From: Flavihumibacter cheonanensis
GTDB lineage: Bacteria > Bacteroidota > Bacteroidia > Chitinophagales > Chitinophagaceae
DNA length: 64,000 nt
Direction: 5' to 3'
Assembly (NCBI RefSeq): GCF_022352215.1
Contig: NZ_JAKRWF010000006.1
Coordinates: 1 to 64,000, forward strand
Shown here in pieces: positions 62,538 through 64,000 of this stretch (position 1 is its first letter; every line of letters begins with the position of its first letter). The position numbers were made by a program, and so were the translations under genes. The notes under the pieces were generated by a model that was not told the DNA's origin, ran no database searches, and was given only the letters and a program-made list of their open reading frames with translations.

Positions 62538-62566
62538 CCACCGGACGGGTGGCACCCGTCCGGTGG
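62538..62566. repeat. Extragenic palindrome copy 2
   Basis: Perfect 13-base inverted repeat, left arm CCACCGGACGGGT, right arm ACCCGTCCGGTGG, loop GGC. Begins 7 bases after the stop of the fusion gene. Same element as at 60159-60189, so both flanks of the blaI-fusion pair carry it. Confidence 0.85.
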
Positions 62567-62614
62567 ATGCGGGAATTTGCTGAATTATGCGGCATTTTTC
62601 AATAACTTAGGCAG

Positions 62615-64000
62615 ATGAAACAAACCTGGTTATTGGCAGCTGCCCTGCTCGCAGCCGGCAGCCTTACGGCACAAAAGAAATCTGCCCTGAATGCAGATCA
62701 ATGGGTAGACAGTGTGTTCAAGACACTGAACAATGATCAAAAGATCGCCCAGTTAATGATTGTCCGAAGTTCCGGTATGAAAAACGGGATACCCGTTTTT
62801 TACGATAAGGAAGTGGAAGAGGCAATCAAAAAATACAATGTCGGTGGCATCTGTGTTTTCCAGGGCGGGCCTCTTCAGCATGCCCTACGCATCAATAATT
62901 TTCAGCAACTGGCTAAAACTCCCTTACTGGTAACCGTAGACGGAGAATGGGGATTGGGTATGCGTTTCGATAGCGTGATGAGTTTGCCTCGCCAGGTAAT
63001 GCTGGGCGCAACCAACGATCCTTCGCTAATGTATGATTATGGGAAGGCTGTGGCGGAACAGTGCAAGCGGGTGGGTATCCAGGTAAACTATGCACCGGTG
63101 GTGGATATCAATAACAATCCGGCGAATCCTGTAATCGGAGAACGTTCTGCAGGTGAGGATAAAATTAAAGTTACTGAGTTAGGTATCCAGTATATGAAAG
63201 GCCTGCAGGACCATGGAGTGATGGCCTGTGCCAAACATTTTCCCGGTCACGGTGATGTTGCCGTTGATTCGCATTATGACCTGCCGGTTATTGCTAAGTC
63301 GCGCCAGGAACTGGATTCCTTGGAACTCTATCCCTTTCGCAAAATGATCGAAGCCGGTGTAGGTAGCGTAATGGTTGGGCACCTGGCCGTTCCTGCCATT
63401 GATGATGCCAAAAACCGACCCAGCTCGGTATCAGCCAAACACATTAATGAACTCCTGAGAAAGGAGCTCGGTTTTAAAGGCCTGACCTTCACCGATGCCC
63501 TGGAAATGAAAGGTATCGCGAATTATTACCCCGATGGGGAAGCGTCGGCTCAATCATTAATAGCGGGAAACGACCTGCTTTGCCTGCCGGGTGATATAGC
63601 GGGAGGAATACAGGCAGTTAAAAAAGCCATCCGCAAAAAACAACTTACCTGGGCCAGTATTAATGAAAAAGTACGGAAAGTTCTGTATGCCAAGTACCAA
63701 TATGGCCTTGCCAATATAAATCCGATCGACCTTCACAACTTAACGGCGGACCTGAATAAAGATATTCCTGCTCTCCGCCGAAGAGTGGCGGAGGAAGCAA
63801 TTACTGTTTTACGCAATGAAAACAGGGCCATTTTTCCGCTTCAGCCGGGAACCAACCGCAGGGTTGCCTATGTAGCCATTGGAACCAACCAGGATAATGT
63901 GCTAGCTAACCGAATGCGTAAAGACTATGGTGCCCATACCTATTTTTTCAATAATAAGCTGGATGAAAATGCTGCCAATTCGCTCATTCAATTTATGATT
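62615..64000 (+). CDS. Glycoside hydrolase family 3 protein, NagZ-type (partial, cut by window end)
   Basis: The first 462 residues are in the window; the gene continues past the edge. Signal peptide ends LTAQ. The GH3 barrel has the NagZ-type motif KHFPGHGD (207-214) with DSH (218-220), whose Asp-His pair is the general acid/base, and the nucleophile Asp294 in TFTDALEMKG. This predicts a beta-N-acetylglucosaminidase acting on peptidoglycan or chitin-like sugars. In other Bacteroidota similar proteins carry a C-terminal beta-lactamase-like domain; whether this one does cannot be seen. Sited after the M56/amidase gene. Confidence 0.9.
   Translation, partial: MKQTWLLAAALLAAGSLTAQKKSALNADQWVDSVFKTLNNDQKIAQLMIVRSSGMKNGIPVFYDKEVEEAIKKYNVGGICVFQGGPLQHALRINNFQQLAKTPLLVTVDGEWGLGMRFDSVMSLPRQVMLGATNDPSLMYDYGKAVAEQCKRVGIQVNYAPVVDINNNPANPVIGERSAGEDKIKVTELGIQYMKGLQDHGVMACAKHFPGHGDVAVDSHYDLPVIAKSRQELDSLELYPFRKMIEAGVGSVMVGHLAVPAIDDAKNRPSSVSAKHINELLRKELGFKGLTFTDALEMKGIANYYPDGEASAQSLIAGNDLLCLPGDIAGGIQAVKKAIRKKQLTWASINEKVRKVLYAKYQYGLANINPIDLHNLTADLNKDIPALRRRVAEEAITVLRNENRAIFPLQPGTNRRVAYVAIGTNQDNVLANRMRKDYGAHTYFFNNKLDENAANSLIQFMI

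Overview
The window is a gene-dense stretch of a Bacteroidota chromosome, most likely from the Chitinophagaceae or a close relative. The evidence is the combination of Bacteroidota-restricted families (DUF4290, DUF4920, DUF6089, GldC, GldH, BatD, SusC-like OMP_b-brl_3 barrel), C-terminal type IX secretion (T9SS) sorting domains, weak or absent Shine-Dalgarno sequences, and repeated TAnnTTTG elements (the Bacteroidota -7 promoter motif) in front of genes. I see no tRNA, rRNA, CRISPR, insertion sequence or prophage. No gene-free stretch exceeds 300 bases; the longest, 9671-9964, holds a terminator and otherwise nothing I can name.

Layout. 1-4.7 kb: an outer-membrane barrel protein (-) divergent from an ECF sigma factor, an unrecognised membrane partner and a dienelactone hydrolase. 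4.7-9.7 kb: two paralogous secreted SGNH/sialate-O-acetylesterase-like proteins with T9SS tails. 9.7-14.1 kb: OmpA lipoprotein, acyltransferase, DUF4920, recA, PAP2 phosphatase. 14.1-18.1 kb (-): CNNM/CBS protein, gmk, murA, DUF4290. 18.2-31.4 kb (+): glycosyltransferase, gldC, yqeY, cvpA, hydrolase, CBS protein, then the envelope block Omp85-like, NAD kinase, DUF6089, uppS, bamA, two ompH/skp, murI, followed by a GH20 hexosaminidase. 33-34 kb: rpmH, rnpA, yidD. 34-39.6 kb: small lipoproteins, superoxide dismutase, tadA, aldehyde dehydrogenase, glutathione peroxidase, dusB. 39.7-45.6 kb: CPBP protease, cdsA, pheS, two NAD-dependent oxidoreductases, a carboxypeptidase-regulatory-like protein. 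45.6-50.5 kb: lpxD, rluE, yicC, gldH, a histidine kinase/response regulator pair. 50.5-55.6 kb: batD, SDR, DUF2167, yjjG, psd. 55.7-64 kb: degenerate arginase-family protein, dacB-type carboxypeptidase, mutL, a blaI-type repressor with a remarkable M56-peptidase/amidase/TonB fusion, and a GH3 hexosaminidase cut by the window end.

How the genes work together. Most of the window builds and services the cell envelope: peptidoglycan precursors (murA, murI, uppS), peptidoglycan trimming (dacB, amidase domain, GH3, GH20), outer-membrane protein assembly (bamA, a second Omp85, Skp-like chaperones), lipid A (lpxD) and phospholipids (cdsA, psd, PlsC-like, PAP2). Gliding/T9SS is represented by gldC, gldH, a GldE-like protein and T9SS cargo.

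The most unusual item is the blaI-M56/Amidase_3/TonB_C pair at 60.2-62.5 kb. It has two candidate operator palindromes and is flanked by two near-identical extragenic palindromes; with dacB upstream and GH3 downstream it suggests a wall-damage sensing and cleaving module. Other points worth a look: MurA with Asp in place of the fosfomycin-target Cys, an arginase-family protein lacking metal ligands, a candidate small RNA or attenuator before rluE, and a recurrent purine-heptad/terminator/pyrimidine-heptad layout between convergent genes.
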